DNA of 64,000 nt from Thiohalospira sp051746205 (lineage in GTDB: Bacteria; Pseudomonadota; Gammaproteobacteria; Thiohalospirales; Thiohalospiraceae): assembly GCA_051746205.1 (NCBI GenBank), contig JBNJEU010000003.1:1-64000 (forward strand). The letters run 5' to 3'. Below, piece after piece: positions 34,185 to 47,195 of this stretch. The position numbers and the translations under genes are program-made. The notes beneath the pieces were generated by a model. It was not told the origin of the DNA and ran no database searches. It saw only the letters and a list, made by a program, of their open reading frames with translations. Position 1 is the first letter of the stretch. Every line of letters starts with the position of its first letter.

Positions 34185-35272
34185 GCTGCGTGATGATCTC
34201 CGCCGGCGGCACAGGGGGGCATGTCTTCCCGGCTCTGGCCGTGGCCGACGAGCTGCGCCGGCGCGGCCACACGGTGGTCTGGCTCGGCAGCCACAATGGC
34301 CCGGAGGCACGCTGGGTGCGCGATGCCGGGGTCGAATTCCACGGCCTCTCGGTCTCCGCGCTGCGCGGCAAGGGGCCCCTGCGCCTGCTCTTCGCGCCGT
34401 TGCAGTTGCTCCGGGCAGTGGCCGGGGCCATGGCGATCCTCTGGCGGCAGCAGCCGGATGTGGTGCTGGGGCTCGGCGGTTTTGTCGCCGGGCCGGCGGG
34501 GCTGGCTTCGCGCCTGCTGCGCCGGCCGCTGGTGATCCACGAGCAGAATGCCTGCGCCGGTCTGACCAATCGGGCCCTGGCACGGATCGGCGCGGAACGG
34601 GTCCTGTCCGGCTTCCCCGGGGCCTTCGCTCCGGGGGTCAATGCCGAGGTGGTGGGCAACCCGGTGCGGCGTGCCATCGCCGAACTGCCTCCGCCGGCGG
34701 AGCGATTCGCCGGCCGTGAGGGGCCACTGCGGATCCTGGTGCTCGGCGGCAGCCAGGGCGCGCTGGCCCTGAATCAGTGGATCCCGCGCGCCCTGGCGCG
34801 GCTGGCAGACGACAATCCGGTGATCCGGCATCAGGCCGGAGAGCGGGCCCTGACCATCGCCCGCGATGCGTATGCCGAAAGCGGTCTGGACGATGTGGCG
34901 GTGGAACCCTTCATCGACGACATGGCGGCGGCGTATGGCTGGGCGGACCTGGTGATCTGTCGCGCCGGTGCGCTGACCGTGAGCGAGGTGGCCGCGGCCG
35001 GGGTCGGTGCCCTGTTGATCCCGTTCCCGGCGGCGGTGGACGATCACCAGACTCGTAACGCCGCCTATCTGAGCGAACACGGAGCGGGACGCCTCTGGCC
35101 CCAGCACGAGCTGGAGGAGGAGGCGCTGGCGGAATACATCGCCGGCTGGATGACCGATGCCCGCAAGGGGCGCAGGGGTCTGCTGGCCATGGCCGAGGCG
35201 GCGCGCAGGCGCGCGCCGGAGGCCGCCGATGTGCGCGTGGCGGAACACTGTCTGGAGGTGGCTCGTGGCTGA
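34181..35272 (+). CDS. murG: Lipid II synthase MurG
   Basis: Membrane-associated GT-B glycosyltransferase that adds GlcNAc to lipid I. The 363-residue protein has the glycine-rich loop ISAGGTGGHVFPALAVADEL, LGLGGFVAGPAGLAS, the lipid-I contact HEQNACAGLTNR, the second G-loop LVLGGSQGALALNQ and the UDP-GlcNAc site CRAGALTVSEVAAAG. The frame opens far upstream, but ATG 34181 overlaps the ftsW stop and follows GGAGGAAACC. The stop region overlaps murC. Confidence 0.97.
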   Translation: MSCVMISAGGTGGHVFPALAVADELRRRGHTVVWLGSHNGPEARWVRDAGVEFHGLSVSALRGKGPLRLLFAPLQLLRAVAGAMAILWRQQPDVVLGLGGFVAGPAGLASRLLRRPLVIHEQNACAGLTNRALARIGAERVLSGFPGAFAPGVNAEVVGNPVRRAIAELPPPAERFAGREGPLRILVLGGSQGALALNQWIPRALARLADDNPVIRHQAGERALTIARDAYAESGLDDVAVEPFIDDMAAAYGWADLVICRAGALTVSEVAAAGVGALLIPFPAAVDDHQTRNAAYLSEHGAGRLWPQHELEEEALAEYIAGWMTDARKGRRGLLAMAEAARRRAPEAADVRVAEHCLEVARG

Positions 35273-36710
35273 ATTCTCGCGCGACAACGGCAACGTGCCC
35301 GCCATGCGGCGGATCCGGCGCATCCATTTCGTCGGAATCGGCGGTGTCGGGATGAGCGGCATCGCCGAGGTGCTGTTGAACCTGGGGTACGCTGTGAGTG
35401 GTTCCGACCGCACCGAGAATGCCGCAACCCGGCGGCTGCGGGAACTCGGTGCCACGGTGGAGCGGGGCCATGATCCGGCGCGGGTGTGCGAGTGTGATGT
35501 GGTGGTGATCTCCTCGGCGATTACCGAAGACAACCCGGAATGGGTGGCCGCGCGTGAGGCGCGGATCCCGGTGATCCCGCGCGCCGAGATGCTCGCCGAG
35601 CTGATGCGCTTCCGCTACGGCATCGCCGTGGCCGGAACCCACGGCAAGACCACCACCACCAGCCTGGTGGCCAGCCTGCTGGCCGAGGGGGGGCTGGACC
35701 CGACCTTCGTCATCGGTGGGCGCCTGAACAGTGCCGGTGGCCACGCCCGCCTCGGCGACGGTCCCTATCTGGTCGCCGAGGCGGACGAGAGCGACGCCTC
35801 GTTCCTCCACCTCAAGCCGGTTCTGGCGGTGGTCACCAATGTCGACGCCGACCACCTGGGGACCTACGGCGGTGATTTCGAACAACTGCGCCAGACCTTT
35901 CTGGCCTTCCTGGGCCATCTGCCCTTCTACGGCCTGGCGATCCTCTGTCTGGACGACCCGGTGATCCGCGAGCTGTTGCCGGAGGTGGCGAAGCCGGTGC
36001 TCACCTACGGTTTCTGCGCCGATGCCGATATCCGTGCGGAAAAGGTGGTGGCCGAGGGTCTGGTCACGACCTTCGAACTGGTCTTGCCGGGGGATGAACG
36101 CCACCCTGTGCGGCTCAACCTCCCGGGACGCCACAATGTCGAGAATGCGCTGGCGGCGGTGGCCGTGGCGCGCGAACTGGGAGTCTCACCGGAGTCCATC
36201 GCCGGGGGACTTGAGAACTTCGCCGGGATCGGGCGCCGCTTCCAGGTCCACGGTGCCGTACAGGCGCCTGCCGGTGAGGTGACCCTGGTGGACGATTACG
36301 GCCACCATCCGCGCGAGATCGCCGCGGTACTGGAGGCAACAGCGGCCGCGTGGCCGGGGCGGCGGCGGGTGGTGGTCTTCCAGCCGCACCGCTACACCCG
36401 CACCCGCGACCTGCTGGACGATTTCGCCCAGGTACTGGCCACCGCCGAGGTGGTCCTGGTGATGGAGGTCTTCGCCGCCGGCGAGGAACCGTTGCCGGCG
36501 GCGGACGGCCGCAGTCTGGTGCGTGCCATCCGGTTGCGCGGCGGAGCGGAGCCGGTCTTCGCCGCCGACGAGGCCCAGGTGATCGAGGTCCTGCGCCGGT
36601 TGCTGACGGCCGGGGATGTCCTGGTGACGCTGGGCGCCGGCAGCATCGGTGCCCTGTCGGCGCAGCTGCCGGCGGCGCTGGAGGAAGACGCGACGAGGGA
36701 GGCGCCATGA
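35265..36710 (+). CDS. murC: UDP-MurNAc-L-alanine ligase MurC
   Basis: First amino-acid ligase of peptidoglycan precursor synthesis. The 481-residue protein has IHFVGIGGVGMSGIAEVLLN at the N-terminus, the P-loop VAGTHGKTTTTSLVAS, EADESDASFLHL, NVDADHLGTY, IGRRFQVHG and the ligase motif DDYGHHPREI. Start choice: GTG 35265 has GGAGG seven bases upstream and overlaps the murG stop; ATG 35304 also keeps the whole conserved domain. The stop overlaps murB. Confidence 0.96.
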   Translation: MAEFSRDNGNVPAMRRIRRIHFVGIGGVGMSGIAEVLLNLGYAVSGSDRTENAATRRLRELGATVERGHDPARVCECDVVVISSAITEDNPEWVAAREARIPVIPRAEMLAELMRFRYGIAVAGTHGKTTTTSLVASLLAEGGLDPTFVIGGRLNSAGGHARLGDGPYLVAEADESDASFLHLKPVLAVVTNVDADHLGTYGGDFEQLRQTFLAFLGHLPFYGLAILCLDDPVIRELLPEVAKPVLTYGFCADADIRAEKVVAEGLVTTFELVLPGDERHPVRLNLPGRHNVENALAAVAVARELGVSPESIAGGLENFAGIGRRFQVHGAVQAPAGEVTLVDDYGHHPREIAAVLEATAAAWPGRRRVVVFQPHRYTRTRDLLDDFAQVLATAEVVLVMEVFAAGEEPLPAADGRSLVRAIRLRGGAEPVFAADEAQVIEVLRRLLTAGDVLVTLGAGSIGALSAQLPAALEEDATREAP

Positions 36711-37609
36711 TGGCTGCCGAACAGAAGGCACCGCCGTGGCGCGGCGAACTGCGCCTGGACGAGCCCATGGCCCGCCATACCAGCTGGCGCGTGGGCGGTC
36801 CGGCGGCGCGCTTCTTCGAGCCGGCTGACAGCTCCGATCTGGTCGACTTCCTGGCGGCGCTGGAACCGACGGAGCCGCTCTTCTGGGTCGGGCTCGGCTC
36901 CAATCTGCTGGTTCGTGACGGGGGCCTGCGCGGCACGGTGATCCATACCACCAATCGGCTGGCGGCGCTGGAGGTCCCGGGCGAAGGGGGGCTCCGGGCA
37001 GAGGTCGGGGTGCCGTGCGCCAAGGTGGCGCGGGCGGCGGCGCGCGCGGGTCTTGCCGGGGCCGGGTTCCTGGCCGGGATCCCGGGCACCCTGGGCGGCG
37101 CCCTGGCGATGAACGCCGGCGCCTTCGGCGGCGAGACCTGGGAGCTGGTCGAGGCCGTCGAGACCGTGGACCGTCACGGCGTTGTCCGTCGGCGGACACC
37201 GGCGGACTATCGGATCGGTTATCGGGCGGTCGAGGGGCCGGAAGGGGAATGGTTCCTGGCCGCGTTCCTGCGCCTGCTCCCCGATGCCGACGGCGAGGCG
37301 AACGCGGCCATTCGGGAGCTGCTGGCGCGACGCAATGCCAGTCAGCCCACGACGCAGCCCACCGCCGGTTCGACCTTTCGCAATCCGGAGGGGGACTACG
37401 CCGCTCGCCTGCTGGAGGATGTCGGCATGAAAGGACACTGCGTCGGCGGGGCATGCGTGTCGGATCGGCACGCGAATTTCATCGTCAATACCGGGACCGC
37501 GACCGCCGCCGATATCGAGGGACTGATGGCAGAGATGGCCGATGCTGTCCTCGCGCGCCACGGTGTGCGACTGGAACCGGAAGTCCGTATCGTGGGGGAA
37601 GCGACATGA
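36707..37609 (+). CDS. murB: UDP-N-acetylenolpyruvoylglucosamine reductase MurB
   Basis: NADPH-dependent flavoenzyme reducing the MurA product to UDP-MurNAc. The 300-residue protein is a type II MurB. Visible landmarks are the HTSWRVGGPAARFFEP FAD-binding start, GLGSNLLVRDGGLRGTVIHT, AGFLAGIPGTLGGALAMNAG, the catalytic-serine region PTAGSTFRNPEGDYAARLLE and a C-terminal HANFIVNTGTATAADI. ATG 36707 overlaps the murC stop; ATG 36710 is an alternative. Confidence 0.97.
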   Translation: MMAAEQKAPPWRGELRLDEPMARHTSWRVGGPAARFFEPADSSDLVDFLAALEPTEPLFWVGLGSNLLVRDGGLRGTVIHTTNRLAALEVPGEGGLRAEVGVPCAKVARAAARAGLAGAGFLAGIPGTLGGALAMNAGAFGGETWELVEAVETVDRHGVVRRRTPADYRIGYRAVEGPEGEWFLAAFLRLLPDADGEANAAIRELLARRNASQPTTQPTAGSTFRNPEGDYAARLLEDVGMKGHCVGGACVSDRHANFIVNTGTATAADIEGLMAEMADAVLARHGVRLEPEVRIVGEAT

Positions 37610-38520
37610 GCATCGGGGTTCTCATGGGCGGTTGGTCCGCGGAGCGTTCCATTTCGTTGAAGAGCGGCCATGCCGTACTGGCGGGATTGCAGCGCGGCGG
37701 CATCGACGCCATCGGGGTCGATCTCGATGGTACCGACGTGGCCGACCGGCTCATCGGGGTCGAGCGCGCCTTCGTCGTCCTGCACGGACGGGGTGGCGAG
37801 GACGGCGTGATCCAGGGGTGTCTGGAGGCCATGGGGATCCCGTACACCGGAACCGGCGTACTCGGCTCGGCACTGGCCATGGACAAGCTGCGGAGCAAGC
37901 AGCTGTGGCGCGGCATCGGTCTGCCGACCCCGGACTGGGTGGTGCTCGACGCCGACAGTGACCCGGCGGCGGTGGTCGAGCGACTCGGCTTGCCGCTGAT
38001 CGTCAAGCCGGCGCGCGAGGGCTCCAGCATCGGCATGACGCGCGTCGATTCGGAGGCGGAACTGATGCCCGCCTGGCGCGAGGCGGCGCGCTACGACCGC
38101 GATGTCCTCGCCGAGCGCTGGGTCAACGGCACCGAGTACACCATCGCGGTACTCGACGACCGACCGCTGCCGGCGATCCGTCTGGAAACACCGCGCGGTT
38201 TCTATGACTTCGAGGCGAAGTACGCGGCCGACAACACGCGCTACCACTGTCCGGCGGGGCTCGATGTCGCCGAGGAAACGGCCATGGGCGAACTGGCGGT
38301 GGCGGCCTTTCGCGGTCTGGACGGCCTGGGCTGGGGCCGGGTGGATGTCCTCCGCGATGGCGACGGTGGGCACTGGCTGCTGGAGATGAACAGCGTTCCG
38401 GGGATGACCGATCACAGTCTGGTGCCGATGGCCGCGGCAGCGGAAGGCATGGATTTCGATGCGCTGGTGCGCCATATCCTCGAGGCCAGCCGGGCATACC
38501 GGCCGGGGGGTGCGGCATGA
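37606..38520 (+). CDS. ddlB: D-alanine-D-alanine ligase
   Basis: ATP-grasp enzyme making the D-Ala-D-Ala dipeptide used by MurF. The 304-residue protein has VLMGGWSAERSISLKSG at the N-terminus, VLHGRGGEDGVIQGCLE, TGVLGSALAMDKLRSK, the ATP lysine in LIVKPAREGSSIGMTRV, the omega-loop Tyr-Asp-Phe region YDFEAKY and the metal site LLEMNSVPGMTDHSLVP. ATG 37606 overlaps the murB stop; the stop overlaps ftsQ. Confidence 0.97.
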   Translation: MSIGVLMGGWSAERSISLKSGHAVLAGLQRGGIDAIGVDLDGTDVADRLIGVERAFVVLHGRGGEDGVIQGCLEAMGIPYTGTGVLGSALAMDKLRSKQLWRGIGLPTPDWVVLDADSDPAAVVERLGLPLIVKPAREGSSIGMTRVDSEAELMPAWREAARYDRDVLAERWVNGTEYTIAVLDDRPLPAIRLETPRGFYDFEAKYAADNTRYHCPAGLDVAEETAMGELAVAAFRGLDGLGWGRVDVLRDGDGGHWLLEMNSVPGMTDHSLVPMAAAAEGMDFDALVRHILEASRAYRPGGAA

Positions 38521-39317
38521 AGGATCTCGCCGGACTGCGCACCGAGAAACGGCCGCAGCGCGAACGTCGTCAGAACCTGCCGCGCTGGTCGGAGGTGGTG
38601 GACCTGCGGCTGGTGGGGGCCTTCCTGAGCGGACTGCTGCTGGTGGCGGTCATGGTCTGGCTGCTCGACTGGCTGCGCGATCCGCAGACCCTCACCATCG
38701 AGGTGGTGGAAATGGAGGGCGAGTTCCGCGAGGTGCGTGGCCGCGACATCCGCCGGGTCATGGTTCAGCGGGGACCGATGGGATTCTTCTCGGTGGACAT
38801 GGCCGGCATGCAGCGAGCGGTGGAAGAGTTGCCCTGGGTGGCCAGCGCTTCGGTGCGTCGGATCTGGCCGGATCGCCTGGGCGTTTCAGTGGATGAGCAC
38901 GAGCCGCTGGCGCGCTGGGGGGAGGACGGCGTGGTCAGTCCCGAGGGGGTCCTGTTCCGTCCGGACGAGGCCACTCTGCCCGAAGAGGTTCCGCACTTCC
39001 ACGGACCGGATGAACTGGCCCCCGAACTGGTGGAACGATATGGCACCATGAGCCGGATCGTCGCCGCGCTGGATCGCGAGATCGCCTCGATCAGAGTGGA
39101 CGAGCGGCGCTCCTGGCAGCTGACTCTGGACAATGGCATCGAGGTGGTCCTGGGCCGTGACCGGGGCCGCGAGCGACTGGAACGGCTGGTGGCGAACTGG
39201 AACCACCGGCTGGCCCCCCACGAGGAGGCCATCCAACAGATCGATCTGCGATACACCAACGGTTTCGCGGTACGCTGGCGAGAGGACGGGCGTCCGGAAC
39301 AACTGGACGTGGGCTGA
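38517..39317 (+). CDS. ftsQ: Cell division protein FtsQ
   Basis: Bitopic divisome scaffold binding FtsL/FtsB. The 266-residue protein has a basic cytoplasmic N-terminus (about 1-30), one membrane helix (about 36-55), a POTRA domain (about 58-125, starting TLTIEVVEMEGEFREVRGRD) and a beta domain with LPWVASASVRRIWPDRLGVS. ATG 38517 overlaps the ddlB stop. It precedes ftsA by 15 bases. Confidence 0.95.
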   Translation: MKDLAGLRTEKRPQRERRQNLPRWSEVVDLRLVGAFLSGLLLVAVMVWLLDWLRDPQTLTIEVVEMEGEFREVRGRDIRRVMVQRGPMGFFSVDMAGMQRAVEELPWVASASVRRIWPDRLGVSVDEHEPLARWGEDGVVSPEGVLFRPDEATLPEEVPHFHGPDELAPELVERYGTMSRIVAALDREIASIRVDERRSWQLTLDNGIEVVLGRDRGRERLERLVANWNHRLAPHEEAIQQIDLRYTNGFAVRWREDGRPEQLDVG

Positions 39318-39332
39318 GAACGGGAGAGCGGA

Positions 39333-40574
39333 ATGTCGAAGCGTTCGGAAAAGAATCTGATAGTCGGACTCGATATCGGGACCTCCAAGGTGGTCGCCAT
39401 TGTCGGGGAGGTAAACCCCGAGGGTACGGTGGAGGTCATCGGGATCGGTTCCCATCCCTCCCGGGGTCTGAAGAAGGGCGTGGTCGTCAACATCGAGTCC
39501 ACGGTCCAGTCGATCCAGCGTGCCGTGGAGGAGGCCGAACTCATGGCCGGCTGCCAGATTCACAGCGTCTACGCGGGGATCGCCGGCAGCCACATCCAGA
39601 GCATCAACTCCCACGGCATCGTGGCCATCCGCGACAAGGAGGTCCTGCACAGCGACGTGGAACGGGTCATCGACGCCGCCCGCGCGGTGGCGATCCCGGC
39701 GGACCAGCAGATCCTCCACGTCCTGCCGCAGGAGTTCATCATCGATACCCAGGAGGGGATCAAGGAGCCGGTGGGGATGTCCGGGGTGCGGCTGGAGGCC
39801 AAGGTCCACCTGGTGGCGGGCGCCGTCTCGGCCGCCCAGAACATCGTCAAGTGCGTGCGCCGCTGTGGCCTGGAGTCGGAGGACATCGTCCTTGAACAGC
39901 TCGCCTCCAGCCAGTCCATCCTCACCGAGGACGAGAAGGAGCTGGGGGTCTGTCTGGTGGACATCGGCGGCGGCACCACCGACATGGCGATCTTCACCGA
40001 AGGCTCCATTCGCCACACGGCGGTGATCCCCATCGCCGGAGACCAGGTGACCAACGACATCGCCGTGGCGCTGCGCACGCCGACTCAGCACGCCGAGGAG
40101 ATCAAGGTGAAGTACGCCTGCGCCCTGCAACAGCTGGCGACCTCGGACGAGACCATCGAGGTTCCGAGCGTCGGCGACCGACCGCCGCGACGGCTGGCGC
40201 GCCAGACTCTGGCCGAAGTGGTGGAGCCGCGCTATGAGGAACTCTTCAACCTGGTGCAGGCGGAACTGCGCCGATCCGGGTTCGAGGACCTCTGTGCCGC
40301 CGGCGTGGTCATCACCGGCGGTAGCTCCAAGATGGAGGGTGCAGTGGATCTGGCCGAGGAGGTCTTTCACATGCCGGTGCGTCTGGGTCTGCCCAAAGGC
40401 GTCTCCGGCCTCGTGGATGTGGTGCGCAACCCCATCCATGCCACCGGGGTCGGACTGCTGTTGTTCGGCCACGAGAATCAGCGCGACGGGGGGGCCGGTC
40501 GGCAGAACCGGCCCGGTACGAGCCAGGGTGGAATTCTGGAGAAGATGCGGGGGTGGTTTCAGGGGCAGTTCTAG
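39333..40574 (+). CDS. ftsA: Cell division protein FtsA
   Basis: Actin-fold ATPase that tethers FtsZ to the membrane and recruits late divisome proteins. The 413-residue product has the phosphate-1 motif VGLDIGTSKVVAIVGE, the FtsA-specific 1C domain (about 85-165), the phosphate-2 motif LVDIGGGTTDMAIF, GDQVTNDIAVAL, and VVITGGSSKMEGAVDLAE. The C-terminal amphipathic helix EKMRGWFQGQF is the membrane-targeting sequence. Start ATG 39333 follows AACGGGAGAG. Confidence 0.97.
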   Translation: MSKRSEKNLIVGLDIGTSKVVAIVGEVNPEGTVEVIGIGSHPSRGLKKGVVVNIESTVQSIQRAVEEAELMAGCQIHSVYAGIAGSHIQSINSHGIVAIRDKEVLHSDVERVIDAARAVAIPADQQILHVLPQEFIIDTQEGIKEPVGMSGVRLEAKVHLVAGAVSAAQNIVKCVRRCGLESEDIVLEQLASSQSILTEDEKELGVCLVDIGGGTTDMAIFTEGSIRHTAVIPIAGDQVTNDIAVALRTPTQHAEEIKVKYACALQQLATSDETIEVPSVGDRPPRRLARQTLAEVVEPRYEELFNLVQAELRRSGFEDLCAAGVVITGGSSKMEGAVDLAEEVFHMPVRLGLPKGVSGLVDVVRNPIHATGVGLLLFGHENQRDGGAGRQNRPGTSQGGILEKMRGWFQGQF

Positions 40575-40646
40575 ACGGAAGCGGAACGCAGGCAGGCATG
40601 GGGCGCGTGGCCCTGTCATACTGAAAGAATACAAGGGGGTTATGAC

Positions 40647-41846
<1,200 letters not shown>

Positions 41847-41946
41847 AACGGCCCGGTTTGGGATGTCCATCCCGGTGGTGTTATTATTACTTGATTATGG
41901 AGCGGCGCCGAGCACGGCGTCGTTCGGAACCTGATACGGGACGAAG

Positions 41947-42867
41947 ATGCTCAAGCAGCGCACACTGAAGAACCTCATCAAGGCCACCGGCGTCGGTCTG
42001 CATACCGGTGAGAAGGTCTACCTGACCCTGCGGCCGGCCCCGGTGAACACCGGTGTGGTCTTTCACCGGATCGATCTGGACGAGCCGGTGAGCATCCCGG
42101 CGCGACCGGAGAGTGTCGGCGACACCACGCTCTCCACCGCCCTGGTGAAGGACGGCGTGCGCATCTCGACGGTGGAGCATCTCCTCTCGGCGCTGGCGGG
42201 GCTCGGGATCGACAATGTCCATGTCGATGTCAGTGCGCCGGAAGTCCCGATCATGGACGGCAGTGCCGGTCCGTTCGTCTTCCTGATCCAGTCGGCCGGG
42301 ATCGAGGAGCAGAACGCGGCGAAGCGCTTCATCCGTATCCGCAAGCCGGTGGTGGTGGAGGAGGAGGGCAAGTGGGCCCGGTTCGACCCCTTTGACGGGT
42401 TCAAGGTCGCCTTCTGCATCGACTTCGAGCATCCCGCCATCCGGGGCTGCGGCCAGGAGGCGGTCATCGACTTCTCCACTACCTCGTTCGTCAAGGAAGT
42501 GGCGCGGGCACGGACCTTCGGGTTCATGAACGACATCGAGTATCTCCAGGCCAACAACCTGGCTCTGGGTGGCAGCATGGACAACGCCATCGTGATGGAC
42601 GATTTCCGGATCCTGAACGAGGATGGTCTGCGCTACGGCGACGAGTTCGTGAAGCACAAGATCCTGGATGCCATCGGCGACCTCTATCTCCTGGGCCACA
42701 GCCTCATCGGCGCCTACAGCGGCCACAAGTCCGGCCATGCCCTGAACAACCGCCTGCTGCGCGCGGTAATGGCGCAGGAAGACGCCTGGGAAGAGGTCAC
42801 CTTCGAGGATCCGGAGCGGGCGCCCATCGCCTATACTCAGCCCCTGATGGCAACGGTGGAGGCCTAA
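41947..42867 (+). CDS. lpxC: UDP-3-O-acyl-N-acetylglucosamine deacetylase LpxC
   Basis: Zinc amidase performing the committed step of lipid A synthesis. The 306-residue protein has QRTLKNLIKATGVGLHTGEK, the zinc site STVEHLLSALAGLGIDN (His), the substrate loop EVPIMDGSAGPFVFLIQ, ARTFGF, and zinc ligands His and Asp in HKILDAIGDLYLLGHSLIGA, with the catalytic His in GHKSGHALNN. It follows ftsZ by 100 bases. That gap includes a short GGGAT-GTCC-ATCCC hairpin near 41860 that could be a weak terminator or attenuator. The gene ends 3 bases into the convergent dciA. Confidence 0.97.
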   Translation: MLKQRTLKNLIKATGVGLHTGEKVYLTLRPAPVNTGVVFHRIDLDEPVSIPARPESVGDTTLSTALVKDGVRISTVEHLLSALAGLGIDNVHVDVSAPEVPIMDGSAGPFVFLIQSAGIEEQNAAKRFIRIRKPVVVEEEGKWARFDPFDGFKVAFCIDFEHPAIRGCGQEAVIDFSTTSFVKEVARARTFGFMNDIEYLQANNLALGGSMDNAIVMDDFRILNEDGLRYGDEFVKHKILDAIGDLYLLGHSLIGAYSGHKSGHALNNRLLRAVMAQEDAWEEVTFEDPERAPIAYTQPLMATVEA

Positions 42868-43280
42868 TCCTCCCGGCGCCGATGGCGAGCGAGGCGGCGC
42901 AGGGCGGATGCCAGGCCGGGCTCGGCATCCTCGGCCAGCTGTTCCAGGCTCTGACAGGCACCGGGGGGGAGTTCACGCTGCCGGGTGGCGGGAGAAGCCG
43001 GGGTGTCCTCCGGGGCGGCCGAGGCGTCGACGCGGATGGTGACCCCGGAGACCCCGAGGGCCTCGCGGATCGGGGTCTCGAGGTAGCGCAGGCGGACGGC
43101 CCAGGCCGAGGCATCCACCAGGAGGCGCGCCTGACCGTCGCGGATGTTGGCCAGACGGCAATGGGGGCGCAATGCCTCGGGGAGCACGGCATGCAGGGCC
43201 CGTTCGGCGCGGGCGAGGCGTTGAGCGCGCTCCAGAGGACCGTGCTCCGGCTCCACCAGAATCGTGCTGAGCGGCTTCAT
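42864..43280 (-). CDS. dciA: DciA-type (DUF721) helicase-loading protein
   Basis: A DUF721 protein of 138 residues. DciA proteins help load the replicative helicase DnaB in bacteria lacking DnaC; the Pseudomonas homologue lies in the same place, between lpxC and the M23 peptidase/secA genes. The conserved region is RAERALHAVLPEALRPHCRL, ANIRDGQARLLVDASAWAVR, LRYLETPIREALGVSGVTI (KH-like fold), followed by a Pro/Ala-rich, probably flexible C-terminus ending in a basic helix (LRRLARHRR). ATG 43280 and ATG 43289 are both possible starts; neither has a clear ribosome site. Confidence 0.82.
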   Translation of the reverse strand: MKPLSTILVEPEHGPLERAQRLARAERALHAVLPEALRPHCRLANIRDGQARLLVDASAWAVRLRYLETPIREALGVSGVTIRVDASAAPEDTPASPATRQRELPPGACQSLEQLAEDAEPGLASALRRLARHRRRED

Positions 43281-43373
43281 GTGTCGCATTTTGTGATTGG
43301 ATTTACAGCGCCATGGCAGTGTGATTGCCGATAATAACAGGTACAGGCGAAGAAAGAGGAAGGGCAGCGCGAC

Positions 43374-44309
43374 ATGAACATCATCATTCACTCCAGGCGG
43401 ATCCAGGGCGCAGGCCACATCACTCTCCATCAGGGAGGGGCCCTGGCGGTTCTGCTGCTGCTTCTGGTGGCGGTGCCGGTGTCCGCTCTGGTGGCCGGCT
43501 TCAAGCTGGGTGAGACGTCGGCAACGCGCAGCCCCGAGGAGATGGCCCGGGTCTGGGAGGCGAAGCTCGCGGAGCAGGAACAGCGGGTCGAGGAGATCAA
43601 GCAGGAAACTCGCGAGAATGTCGATGTCCTGGCCAATCGGCTGGGGCAGATGCAGGCTCAGGTCATCCGCCTCAATGCCCTCGGAGAGCGGTTGACCTCC
43701 ATGGCCGATCTGGACCAGGGCGAGTTCAACTTCCAGCAGGGACCCGCCATGGGCGGTCCGCGGGTCGAAGCCGAAGAACATGAACCGGTGGAAATGACCG
43801 ATTTCATGGAGGCTCTGGACGAGCTCTCCCGGAAACTGGCCGATCGTTCCCGCCAGCTCTCGGTCCTCGAGAGCGTGATGATGAATCGCAAGGTCCAGGA
43901 CGAAGTGGTCCCGGCCGGTCGGCCAGTGAAGCAGGGCTGGCAGTCCTCTGGCTACGGTATGCGCTCCGATCCGTTCAGCGGGCGGAATTCCATGCACCGT
44001 GGCCAGGACTTCGCGGGCCGCGAGGGGACGCCCGTGTACGCGACGGCATCCGGGGTGGTGACCTGGGCTGCACGTCGCCACAGTTACGGCAAGCTGGTCG
44101 AGATCAATCACGGCAATGGTTATGTGACCCGGTACGCCCACAACTCCGCCATTTCTGTGGAGGTGGGTGATACCATCAAGAGTGGTGACAAGATCGCCGA
44201 GGTGGGAAGCACCGGTCGCTCCACCGGCCCCCACGTCCACTACGAAGTCTGGGTGAACGGCGACACCGTCGATCCGATGCAGTACGTCCAGCGCCAGGCT
44301 TCCCGCTGA
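43374..44309 (+). CDS. M23 family peptidoglycan endopeptidase
   Basis: A 311-residue membrane-anchored LytM-type metallopeptidase. An N-terminal helix (about 22-42) is followed by a coiled coil (about 55-105, WEAKLAEQEQRVEEIKQETR) and the M23 domain (about 190-305) with zinc ligands in HRGQDFAG (His and Asp) and HVHYEVWVNG (HxH). Catalytic residues are intact, so it may be an active endopeptidase rather than an EnvC/NlpD-like activator. In Pseudomonas the equivalent gene also lies directly upstream of secA. It is divergent from dciA. Confidence 0.9.
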   Translation: MNIIIHSRRIQGAGHITLHQGGALAVLLLLLVAVPVSALVAGFKLGETSATRSPEEMARVWEAKLAEQEQRVEEIKQETRENVDVLANRLGQMQAQVIRLNALGERLTSMADLDQGEFNFQQGPAMGGPRVEAEEHEPVEMTDFMEALDELSRKLADRSRQLSVLESVMMNRKVQDEVVPAGRPVKQGWQSSGYGMRSDPFSGRNSMHRGQDFAGREGTPVYATASGVVTWAARRHSYGKLVEINHGNGYVTRYAHNSAISVEVGDTIKSGDKIAEVGSTGRSTGPHVHYEVWVNGDTVDPMQYVQRQASR

Positions 44310-44319
44310 TGCGGATGGC

Positions 44320-44345
44320 GGGGTGGAATCGACCGATTCCACCCC
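44320..44345. repeat. 26-bp near-palindrome between M23 peptidase and secA
   Basis: GGGGTGGAATCG (44320-44331), AC, then CGATTCCACCCC (44334-44345): twelve perfectly paired bases per arm. It lies 10 bases after the peptidase stop and is not followed by a T-run on either strand, so it is either a transcript-end hairpin or an operator for secA. Confidence 0.7.
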
Positions 44346-44410
44346 GTGTCGCTCCCCTTCCCGATGGGTTATGATGGCGTGCTCTGATGGCCACTTGGCA
44401 CCCATGATCC

Positions 44411-47182
<2,772 letters not shown>

Positions 47183-47195
47183 GGGGCCCTGCACC

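Noticed and set aside
44370..44375. TATGAT as a possible -10 for secA
   Set aside because: The matching -35 region (around 44347-44352) has no resemblance to the consensus, so the call would rest on one hexamer.
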